DNA from: Bradyrhizobium daqingense
GTDB taxonomy: Bacteria; Pseudomonadota; Alphaproteobacteria; Rhizobiales; Xanthobacteraceae
Reading direction: 5' to 3'
DNA length: 64,000 nt
Assembly: GCF_021044685.1 (NCBI RefSeq)
Contig: NZ_CP088014.1
Coordinates: forward strand, 7,860,001 to 7,924,000
A program made the position numbers and the translations under genes. The notes under the pieces were generated by a model. The model was not told the DNA's origin, did no database searches, and worked only from the letters and a program-made list of their open reading frames with translations. Below are positions 19,584 through 28,597 of the stretch, in pieces. The first letter of the stretch is position 1, and each line of letters opens with the position of its first letter.

Positions 19584-20976
19584 GAGCTATGCGGGATTTT
19601 GGGTGACGAGGCGATCAGGCGGCGTGGTTTTCCGGCACTTGGATGACCTCGATGCCGTTTTCGAATCTGACACCTGCGATGACCTTCGGCAACTGATTTG
19701 TGCCTTTCAGCCGCCGCCAGGTCTTTGATGCGGCGCAGAGCAGCTTGAACACCACAACTTGGCAGTCGTTGACGATAACGAACCTTTCGTGCGCACCGTT
19801 CTGTGCCGGACCGTCGCGAACACGCTTTCGATGGGATTCGTCGTCCGCAAGTGGTCCCAATGCTCGGCGGGGAATTCGTAGAACGCAAGCATTGCGTCGC
19901 GATCTTTCGTCAGGCACTCGACCGCCTTGTCGTACTTCGCTCCGTATTTCTCGGCAAAGACATCGATCGCCACTTCGGCCGAAGCTCGGTTGGACGCCAA
20001 ATAGACCTCGCGCAGATCCTTCTTCATGCTGGCCTGTACCGACACTGCGACTTTGTTCAAGATATTCGCGGTTTTGTGCACCCAGCACCGCTGATGTCGC
20101 GTGGCGGGAAAGACCTCGTCGAGCGCCTTCCAGAAGCCGAGCGCGCCGTCACCGACGGCGATTTCCGGGGCGATCTTCAGCCCACGGGTTTTCGCCTCGA
20201 CGAGCAGTTCGTGCCAGCTCTGCGTGCTCTCGCGCACGCCGACCTGGAAGCCGATGAGTTCCTTCTTGCCTTCCGGCGTCGCGCCGATCAGCACCAGCAT
20301 GCATTCGCTGTGGTCTTCCATGCGAGCCTGCAGGAAGACGCCGTCCGCCCACACGTATACGTACCGGCGCGCCGACAGATCGCGCTTCTGCCAACGCTCG
20401 TACTCGAGCTGCCACTCCGTCGTCAGTCTGGAAACCACCCCCGGAGAAAGATTCGGCGCATCCTTGCCCAAGAGCGCCGCCAGCGCCTCCTGGAAGTCGC
20501 CCGTCGAGATGCCTCGCAGGTACAGAACCGGCAAAAGTGCATCCAAGCTCTTCGTGCGCCGTGCCCACAACGGCAGGATCGCCGAGGTGAAGCGGATCCG
20601 CTCGCCATCGCTGGTCACCGCGCGATCGCGAATCTTTACCCGGGCGACTTCGACGGCGCCGATCCCCGTCTGGATCGTCCGCACTGGACCATGGCCGTGC
20701 CGCACGAGGCGGTCGCGGCCATCGGGACGCTTCAAGCCCTTCATCGCGGCGAGAAACGCCTCGGCTTCCATCTCGACAGCCTGCGCAAGCAGCTGCCGAG
20801 CACCAGATCGCAAAATATTCGTCAGTGGATCGTCGATCTCATCGGGCTGACGCAGTGGGACAATGTTGCTATGCTCGTTCATGGCGTATCGCTCTCCTTG
20901 AGGTTCTGGCAGGCTCGACACCCGCCTCGATACGCCGCCTATCTCATTCCGTCATCACCCAGTTTCCCGCATAGCT
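19584..20976 (-). mobile_element. IS256-family insertion sequence (about 1393 bp)
   Basis: Terminal inverted repeats: GAGCTATGCGGGATTTTGGG at the left end, and the complement of the right end reads GAGCTATGCGGGAAACTGGG. No matching 8-9 bp target duplication is seen (gttcgtct on the left, gtctgctg on the right). The right side is IS21 sequence lacking its own 5' end, so the insertion was accompanied by a deletion or rearrangement. Confidence 0.88.
19615..20882 (-). pseudogene. IS256-family transposase, C-terminal frameshift
   Basis: Mutator-type transposase. Start at 20882 (MNEHSNIVPLRQ) after GGAGAG. The core holds VYVWADGVFLQAR (first Asp), LIGFQVGVRESTQSW, AVGDGALGFWKAL (second Asp), RHQRCWVHKTANILNK and TTNPIESVFATVR (Glu). 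After TAKL the frame shifts by one base near 19735; the usual end (VFKLLCAASKTWRRLKGTNQ) is read in the frame ending at 19615. Only the last 45 or so residues are affected, so activity may be reduced or lost. Confidence 0.85.
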
Positions 20977-22217
20977 CGTCTGCTGGGTTGAGCTGGCCGC
21001 TTCCGGAGGGAATGACCGATGAAGACCTGGAGCTTTTGCTTTTCCCGGCCCCACGACCAGCGTCTCAGAGCCCGCAGCGGCCGGTGCCCGACTGGAGCTA
21101 CATCGATAAAGAGCTCCGCCGGCGCAACGTAACCCGTCGCCTGCTCTGGGAGGAGTATCGCGCCGTTAATCCCGACGGTTTCGGGTACACGTGGTTCTGC
21201 ACTACCTACGAGGCCTGGAAGGGGCGGGTCCGACCTTCGATGCGGCAGATTCATCTGGGCGGCGAGAAGGTGTTCGTGGATTTCGCCGGCGACACCATCG
21301 ACATCGTCGATCCCCTGACCGGGGAAGTGCAGCCGATGAAGCTGTTCGTCGCGGCGATGGGCGCTTCGAACTACACCTACGCCGAGGCCTGCCCCAGCGA
21401 GAGCTTGGCCGACTGGATCCGGGCCCACGTCAACTTGTTCACGTTTTTGAGCGGAACGCCGACGTTCGTGGTCTGCGACAACCTCAAAGCCGCCGTCAGC
21501 AACCCCGACCGCTACGATCCCGGCCTCAATCGCACTTATGCCGAGATGGCGAGCCATTACGGCACCGCCATTCTCGCCGCACGGCCGCGGCGCCCAAAAG
21601 ACAAGGCGAAGGTCGAGGTCGCGGTGCAAATCGCCCAGCGCTGGATTCTGGCCCGGCTGCGCAATCAGCGCTTCTTTTCCCGGGCCGAGCTCAACGCCGG
21701 CATCAAGACACTCGTCGACGAACTCAATGCTCGTCAAATGCGTGGCTTCGGCTCAAGCCGCGCCGAACTGTTTGCCGAACTCGACAAACCCAAGCTAACC
21801 CCGCTGCCAGATCAGCCTTATGCCTTCGCACGCTGGAAGCGCTGCCGCCTCGCTCCCGATTATCATGTCGAGGTCGACGGCCATTGGTACTCCGCGCCGT
21901 ATCGTCTGATTGGCGAGCTGGTCGATGCCCGTATCGACGATCGGACGGTCGAGATCTTCCACAAGGGCCAGCGGATCGCCAGCCATGCCCGCGCGCCCAA
22001 CCGACGCGGACACACCACCATCGCCGACCACATGCCCAGCGCCCATCGCCGCTACGGCAAATGGACCCCCGCCGCGGTGATCGCCGCCGGCGAGCGGATC
22101 GGTCCTTCGACAGCAGCGTTTTTCCAGGCCGCGATCGACGCCCGGCCCCATCCAGAACAAGGCTTTCGAACCTGCCTTGGCATTCTGGCGCTCGTCAAAA
22201 GCTACGGCGCCGACTGA
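20977..22217 (+). pseudogene. istA: istA, IS21 transposase, N-terminally truncated
   Basis: Lacks the first 50 or so residues, including the helix-turn-helix that the copy at 46891-48270 keeps (IARSVGVSNGVVHSYLSRAR). It begins in frame at SAGLSWPLPEGMTDEDLELL and runs through the DDE core (EKVFVDFAGDTIDIVD, FVVCDNLKAAVS, then the KDKAKVEVAVQIAQRWIL Glu region) to the C-terminal beta-barrel part. Without its start codon and DNA-binding domain it cannot be functional. The istB gene behind it is complete. Confidence 0.85.
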
Positions 22218-22222
22218 CCGGA

Positions 22223-22954
22223 ATGGCCAAGGCCTTCGAGGAGCAGCGCCGATCGCCCGATCTCGAAGCCCTGCCGTTCGAAGATCGCATCGGCCTGTTG
22301 GTCGACCGCGAAGCCGCCGAACGCGACACCAGGCGGCTCACCACGCGCCTCAAGATCGCCGCACTGCGCCAGACTGCTTGCGTCGAGGACGTCGATCTGC
22401 GCACCCCGCGGGGCATCGACCGCGCCGTTTTCGCCAAACTCGTCGAAGGTCGCTGGATCGATCGCCACGAGAATTTGCTCGTCACCGGGGCAACCGGCCT
22501 GGGCAAAAGTTGGTTAGCCTGCGCGCTCGGCCACAAGGCCTGCCGCGACAACCGATCAGTCCTCTATCATCGCGTTCCAAGGCTGTTCGAGGCGCTCGCG
22601 CTCGCGCGCGGAGACGGACGCTACGCCCGGCTCCTCAAAAGCCTCGGCCGCGCTCAGCTTCTGATTTTGGATGATTGGGGACTATCGGTGCTCACCGCCG
22701 CGGAACGCCGCGATCTGCTCGAAATCCTCGAGGACCGACATGGCCGCGCATCCACCATCGTCACAAGTCAGCTCCCCGTGGACACCTGGCATGGAGCCAT
22801 TGGGGACCCCACGGTCGCCGACGCCATTCTCGATCGCCTCGTCCACAACGCCCACCGCCTCCAGCTCACCGGAGAAAGCATGCGAAAACGCAGCGCCAAA
22901 ACCATCACCCTTGACGGCAACCAGAACACTGACTCTATCTCCCATCGGCCGTAG
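22223..22954 (+). CDS. istB: IstB-like ATPase of IS21
   Basis: AAA+ helper ATPase of IS21 transposition, 243 residues. Walker A is present as TGATGLGKSW, Walker B as LLILDDWG. The sensor region (TIVTSQLPVDTWHGAIGD) and C-terminal LDRLVHNAHRLQLTGESMRK are typical of IstB. Start ATG at 22223 lies three bases after the istA stop. This is the intact copy; the second at 46176-46885 has a frameshift in the sensor region. Confidence 0.9.
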   Translation: MAKAFEEQRRSPDLEALPFEDRIGLLVDREAAERDTRRLTTRLKIAALRQTACVEDVDLRTPRGIDRAVFAKLVEGRWIDRHENLLVTGATGLGKSWLACALGHKACRDNRSVLYHRVPRLFEALALARGDGRYARLLKSLGRAQLLILDDWGLSVLTAAERRDLLEILEDRHGRASTIVTSQLPVDTWHGAIGDPTVADAILDRLVHNAHRLQLTGESMRKRSAKTITLDGNQNTDSISHRP

Positions 22955-23029
22955 CGGGCTGCTCACGATCGTCTGAATTCAGTGCTCACGATCGCGCGAA
23001 ATCGATGCTCACGATCCGTGAAATCCGCA

Positions 23030-23765
23030 GTCTGCTGGGCGATCGCCTGCTCGCGCGTCAGGCGGGCCATTTCGACCGTCGAGACGCTGCCCGATTTGAT
23101 CAGTGACGAGGCCCGCTCGACGGCGGCCACTGCCTTCTCCCGTCGCGCGGCCGCGGCCTCGATCGCCGACTGGATTTCGGCAATGCGCGCCTGGAGCTGG
23201 AGGATGCGACCGTCGCGGAACTGGGCCGCCTGGCGGGCGAGGTCCTGTTGCGCCGTCTCGGCGGCCGCAAGCTTGGCGGCGAAACTCGGGCGCTCATTTT
23301 CCATCCGGGACATCTGCCGCCGAAGATCGTCGAGCCGCACGCGATCGCCACGCGCGTTGACGACATGAAGGATCGCGTCGCCCTCATGGACCACGCTGAG
23401 TTGCGTCGAGCCTTGCGGCGGCTTCGCGCTCACGGTGCCGTCAATCGGCGAGCGCAACGTCACGATCCTGGCATTGACCACGGCCGCAACGCTCGAGGTC
23501 TGCAGCACGGCCTTCAGCGGCAACCATCCGAAGACGGCCACAATCGCAAGGCCAATGCCGACCTTGAGCAGGCGGCGAACCGGCGCGAGCCTGCAGGTAC
23601 TTCGGGATGGGAAGCACTATCGCTGACGGGCTCGCTCACCGGCTCGTCGTGCGCCGGCTGCAACCGATCCTGCAAATCGCGCTGCAACCCTCGTGCGCCC
23701 GATTCCTCGTCCTTGCTGACGGACGTATGATCTTCGGGAACGGGCTTCTGCTGTTCCTGATTCTC
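23030..23765 (-). pseudogene. HlyD-family membrane fusion protein, truncated and frameshifted
   Basis: A type I export or efflux adaptor. An acidic, polar N-terminus (KPVPEDHTSVSKDEESG) leads to one membrane helix (LLKVGIGLAIVAVFGWLPL), a biotinyl-lipoyl-like segment (RIVTLRSPIDGTVSAKPPQG) and a long coiled coil (about 100 residues of EAAAARREKAVAAVERAS type). The N-terminal part and the helix are one base out of frame near 23600. The C-terminal half is missing because the IS21 end begins at 23029. The partner transporter is not in the window. Confidence 0.7.
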
Positions 23766-23805
23766 TCCTTTTGTGAGACGTCAAGCCCAACATATTGCTT
23801 CATAG
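23766..23805 (-). mobile_element. IS110-family transposase, first codons only
   Basis: Minus-strand sequence reads MKQYVGLDVSQKE, the characteristic start of IS110-family transposases with the first catalytic Asp. It then runs into the HlyD-like sequence. A C-terminal IS110 remnant lies far away at 56957-57240. This is a relic. Confidence 0.5.
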
Positions 23806-23998
23806 CCCCTCCGATTCGTGTGATTGCGTGCAGGCTTGAAGATAGCGGACCTTTCGTCCCGCGGGCGCCGACCGCAATTATGTCATCGTGTGGGGTCCGG
23901 ACGCCGATCGGCGTCCCAAGTACTTGATTGACTTCGCGCGTACGGGGGTCAATGTTCAGCGTCGATTCACAGCCAACTCTATCTCGCCCACGGCGACA

Positions 23999-26900
23999 TC
24001 AGCCCCTGAGTCGGTTTTGCAGTGCCTGCCGATCGACGACGAGCTGGTCCAGGTGGACTGTCTGCCCTCCTTGCTCCAATTGCCTAACCAGCGCCCGCGT
24101 CCCGTCCACGACAAAGACGCCGCAATCATAAGTGTTCTGCTGCTGGGCCATGCCGGCTGGCTCCAGGCGGAGGTGCAGCCTACTTGCGAGATGCTCTGCA
24201 TGCTTTTTGTTGAGTCCCCTGTAGGAATCGTAGTGGTAGGCGACCGGCTGCCCCCGGTCACTGCGATCAACGAACAGCAGCGACCAATGGTTGCCGAGGT
24301 TATTAGGATCTTCAGGGTTGGCATTAATCACGGGCAGGAACAGGAAGTCGGCTGTATCATTAAATTCATCATCATGGACGATGCGCTGGAACTCGGTTTG
24401 CACGACGCCATCGTCGTTAGAGCCCAGATAATTTAGGACGATGAGGGGATTCACGAACCGCGTCCGGGCGGCGAGATCCGGATCGTTCCTCTGCAAATCC
24501 TGCTCCTGGAGCCGGTAATCCCTGTCGATATGCTCGTCGCCCAGCCATTCCGTGTCCTCGAGCACCAGCCCGTGGCCGTGAGACGAGACTGTCGGATCTA
24601 AAGCCCCGATCTGAGCGTTGGCGGAGGTGATCGGAAACGGCCGTACAGAATTAGCATCGTCGCGTGATTCGGACGGCGTGGGCGCAGTCAGATCAACCAA
24701 TGGAAAACCGCGGTAGGTGTCCGAGCGCGCCCTGGCAGCGGGCGCCGGCGCAAAGTGAGCATCGTCGCGCAATTCCCACGGCGTGGGCGCATCCAGATGC
24801 ACCAATGACTCAAGGCCGCCGTAGATGTCTGAGGGAGCCCTGCCGGTTGATGGTGAGGCCGGTTCTTGCATCTGCCGTCGCGCCAGCTCCTCGCGCAACC
24901 ACGCCAAAGCTTCATCATCCGAGAAGGCTGGCGCCGGAGAAAGCCCCTGCGGCGAGCCGGGCTGTCGAGCGCCCTGGTGATGCCCCGGTACTGGCCCGGC
25001 AAACAGCGGCCGAAAGTCAGGCGCCGGGGCCCAAGCATTGTCACGCAACTCGAATGGTGTGCGCGGATTCGGATTAACCGCTGCCTCAAGACCGGCGTAG
25101 GTGTCTGAGCGAGCCCTGGCAGGATGCGCTGGCGCAAAATGAGCATCGTCGCGCAACTCGGACGGCGTCGGCGCATTCAGATCAACAAATGGCTCAAGAC
25201 CAGCGTAGGTGTCTGAACGGGCCCTGGCAGGATGCGCTGGCGCAAAATGAGCATCGTCGCGCAACTCGGACGGCGTCGGCGCATTCAGATCAACAAATGG
25301 CTCAAGACCAGCGTAGGTGTCTGAACGAGCCCTGGCAGGATGCGCTGGCGCAAAATGAGCATCGTCGCGCAACTCGGACGGCGTCGGCGCATTCAGATCA
25401 ACAAATGGCTCAAGACCAGCGTAGGTGTCTGAACGAGCCCTGGCAGGATGCGCCGGCGCAAAGTGAGCATCGTCGCGCAACTCGGACGGCGTCGGCGCAT
25501 TCAGATCAACAAATGGCTCAAGACCAGCGTAGGTGTCTGAACGAGCCCTGGCAGGATGCGCCGGCGCAAAGTGAGCATCGTCGCGCAACTCGGACGGCGT
25601 CGGCGCATTCAGATCAACAAATGGCTCAAGACCAGCGTAGGTGTCTGAACGAGCCCTGGCAGGATGCGCCGGCGCAAAGTGAGCATCGTCGCGCAACTCG
25701 GACGGCGTCGGCGCATTCAGATCAACAAATGGCTCAAGACCAGCGTAGGTGTCTGAACGAGCCCCGGCAGGATGCGCCGGCGCAAAGTGAGCATCGTCGC
25801 GCAACTCGGACGGCGTCGGCGCATTCAAATCAACAAATGGCTCAAGACCAGCGTAGGTGTCTGAACGAGCCCTGGCAGGATGCGCCGGCGCAAAGTGAGC
25901 ATCGTCGCGCAACTCGGACGGCGTCGGCGCATTCAGATCAACAAATGGCTCAAGACCAGCGTAGGTGTCTGAACGGGCCCTGGCAGGATGCGCTGGCGCA
26001 AAATGAGCATCGTCGCGCAACTCGGACGGCGTCGGCGCATTCAGATCAACAGATGGCTCAAGCCTGCCCTTAGCATGTGACGGGGGCCTGGATGGTGATG
26101 CTGGTTCGTGCAGCTGTTCACCCAACCAAACCCAAGCTCCCGCGCTTGGGCTTGCCGGCGTTGAGGGAAGATCCTGCGCCGAGCCGGGATGCCGATCGCC
26201 CCACGCGGCCGGCGAGCTCGGCTGCTCAGGGCCTGGCAGCCCCAGCTCTCGGTTCGCCTCGATGAGTTTTAAGTAGCTGCGAAGATGCGACAAATCGGGA
26301 CGGTATCTTGCGCCTCCGGTCCGTTGGAACGCCAGCACATCGTTGTCCAGCGTTAACTGCTCCTTGCTAGAGCCGTTAAGTCGCCCGATGATGCTCCCTT
26401 TGCGATTCCCTTTAAGCCACGCACTCAGCGCGCGAAGACGTGTCGCCCGCTTTTGCGCAGACCCCTTATCCTTCGCAGTTTTAACATGTTTCAGAGCTTG
26501 GCTCAGCGCGCCCTCGATGAGGGGCGCATCTTCTGGATGAGGAACCAGGCGACGTGGGGCACCGAGGACGCGGGGTTCGGGAGCTTCGGCTTCTTCACCC
26601 CCACGCAAGAGCCGCCGGAGAACATCCAGGGCCGATGTAATGCGGTGCTGGGGGTCACGGCCCAATCTCCGGTACGCCGCAATTTCCTCATCCAGCGGTG
26701 TACCTTTTCGTAGCCGAGAAGCTACGGACCCCCCATGCTCTGCGTTGACCCAGCGAACAAATCTCCCAAGCCCGGAAACACTGTTATTGATGGCGCCTGG
26801 GGTGAGCTTGCGCCGCTTGGCGTCTACACGAAACCTCGCCAAGAGCTCCGCGTCTTCCCCCGAGAGCGGCTCGCCGATCAGCTCGTTTTGCGACAGCATC

Positions 26901-28443
26901 GGAGCCTGCATCTGCGATGGGGACGCCGCCAGTTGATGGGATGGCGTCTGCATCAGCTGCCGCTCAACGGCGACGCCCTGCGGATTGCTTAGCGTCTTCT
27001 GCCTCTTCGCTGATCTCAACTCCCCTATATCATGCTCATTGATGACGAGAACCTGCTCGCCTGGCCCGAGCGGGTTCCTGTGACGTTTATCCGTCAGTTC
27101 GTCGTCATGGTGGCGCCAGTTCAGGGACCCTGCAGCATCCAATGCCAGGCCATGCGGCGGTGAAACCCCATGGTCGGCGCGGGGCAAGTTCAAGTCACGA
27201 AAAGACCCTCCTGCATCCGCTGCTTGTTGATGGTGCGCAATTGTCTCGATAGGCGGCGAGGAGCTGGGTCCGTCCATCGTCTCCAAAAGCAGATCCTGCT
27301 GGTTCGCAGGCAGAGTCTCCGGCCAGCTGATAGCTCCGCTCGAGCTGTGCTGTGCAGTCGCGGCCCGGGTCCGGCTCGGCTCAGCGCGAACCGCGCCTTC
27401 GAAATCAGGAACGGGGCGAATATGAGGCCGGAGCTCGATCGCTCTAGCACCCGCCGGCGACCTCAGGAGATGAGCCAGTGCGGCCCCGGCTTTTCTGCGG
27501 CCACGGGGGTCCGCCTCCTTATACTGGCTGACATCATTATCCAGCGAGCCGTCGCCAAGTCGAGCAGCAATGCCGGGCTTATCGTTCTCACGGAGGTAAT
27601 CACTGAAATCGATAAGAAGAGTTGCATACTTCCTGACGGTGTTGGCGGTGCCTGACGCTGCATCTTCCTTGTACCCTTTGATGAGATCCGCATCTTGGGA
27701 ATAGGGATTCAGCTCAACCCGGCTTGCAATCGGCGCGATGCCGCCCGGCGATTGGGAGGCTCGAAGATGAACCAGTGGCGTAGCGATGGCCTGCCCCTCC
27801 TGCTTGCCGAACTCCAGGGCATCCTCGACCAGCGACTCTTCGGAAAGCCGGGCAGCAATGCCCGGCTTTCCGTTCTTTACGAGCCAATGCCCCAATCCGA
27901 GAAGACAACGTACATTGCGCCTGACGGTGCGCTCGGAGGCCCCAGCCTTGAAGAGTGCCGGCCCGAGCCCCTCAATAAGAGACGCATCGTCGGAATAAAC
28001 AGGATCCATGCCGCTTCCTGCGAAAACCAAATTTGCATGGCCGAGCGGCAGCGCCGACGCATTCAGCGTCGTTCCACCGCCTTCACCGTGCGGAGCCGGC
28101 GTATATGGTTGCCCGCTCGCCCGCACGATGGGTCGCGCCTCAGATCGCGATGCATCCGCTTGATAGGCGCGGACCTGCATGAGCACGGGAGCGGACAGGA
28201 CAGCGACCTCGCTCAGCTGCCGCTGAAAGGCCGCCGCCTCTGCCGACGAGTCGGCTGGAGAGGCATCTTGCGCGTCCACGCTATCCGTTTGTTGCCCCCC
28301 CCCGATTCATTGAGACGAATTTCATGTGTACTCACTTTCGAAGATGAAGAGCCTGGAGCGCTGATCGCATGCGCCTGGACTTGAGACGACACATCGCCGG
28401 CATTTGACGGTTCAGCTGCCAAGCGAAAGGAAGTTGGGGTCAC
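23999..28443 (-). CDS. Ulp1/XopD-like type III effector (NopD/Bel2-5 type) with EAR repeats; N-terminus split by poly-C
   Basis: A SUMO-protease-type effector. Reading from the GTG at 28279 gives 1426 residues. Residues 80-640 hold four helical modules (I(A)ARL and LRxFSxYL patterns). Residues 735-1065 hold nine 36-residue repeats with DLNAPTPSEL, a plant EAR-type (DLNxP) repression motif. The C-terminal C48 protease has His1331 (NHWSLLFVD), Asp1351 (YHYDSYRG), a Gln before the nucleophile (QQQNTYDCG) and Cys1386. The natural start is probably GTG at 28443 (GGGAG upstream); its first 50 codons (SSSSKVSTHEIRLNESGGG) are out of frame by one base at C9 (28295-28303). It lies 155 bases below the 750-residue gene and may share its tts promoter. 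Confidence 0.85.
25078..26065 (-). repeat. Nine tandem 108-bp repeats within the Ulp1-like effector gene
   Basis: Units differ by only a few bases, and the one leftmost on the plus strand fades into diverged sequence. Each encodes 36 residues containing VDLNAPTPSELRDDAHFAP. Near-identity indicates recent expansion, so copy number is likely to vary among strains and may be mis-assembled. Confidence 0.95.
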
Positions 28444-28597
28444 GACGCTCCCGATCGAATTTCAATCGGACCCTGTTGTCGATCTGTTCGAGGAAGCCCG
28501 CGCCGGCTTCGAGCTCATCGAGGATTTCCTCTCGGTGAGAAACGGTCCACTTGATCGTGTCACCACAGCGACGCTCTGGCGCGGGACACCCAGGTAA

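Larger units (their letters stand above)
20977..23029 (+). mobile_element. IS21-family element, copy 1, 5'-truncated by IS256
   Basis: Same element as 46079-48374 but in opposite orientation. The right end is intact: terminal repeats containing GCTCACGATC recur three times before the end GAAATCCGCA at 23029. The left end and the first 50 or so istA codons are lost at the IS256 junction. Confidence 0.85.

Noticed and set aside
21191..22954. 587-codon frame spanning istA and istB
   Set aside because: Its first two thirds are an Arg-rich out-of-frame reading of istA; only the C-terminal part (from 22223) is the true IstB.
25078..26065. CRISPR-like regular repeats
   Set aside because: The units are contiguous 108-bp tandem copies without variable spacers and are coding, so this is not a CRISPR array.
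25189..26073. 294-codon plus-strand frame made of repeats (MAQDQRRCLN type), antisense to the effector repeats
   Set aside because: It is open only because the 108-bp unit has no stop in that frame; it has no start context and mirrors the real coding repeats on the other strand.
28444..28597. tts box directly upstream of the EAR/Ulp1 effector
   Set aside because: Only a weak GAGCT-CGAAGC-like stretch is present, without the GTCAGCT half; the upstream gene's box is the better candidate.
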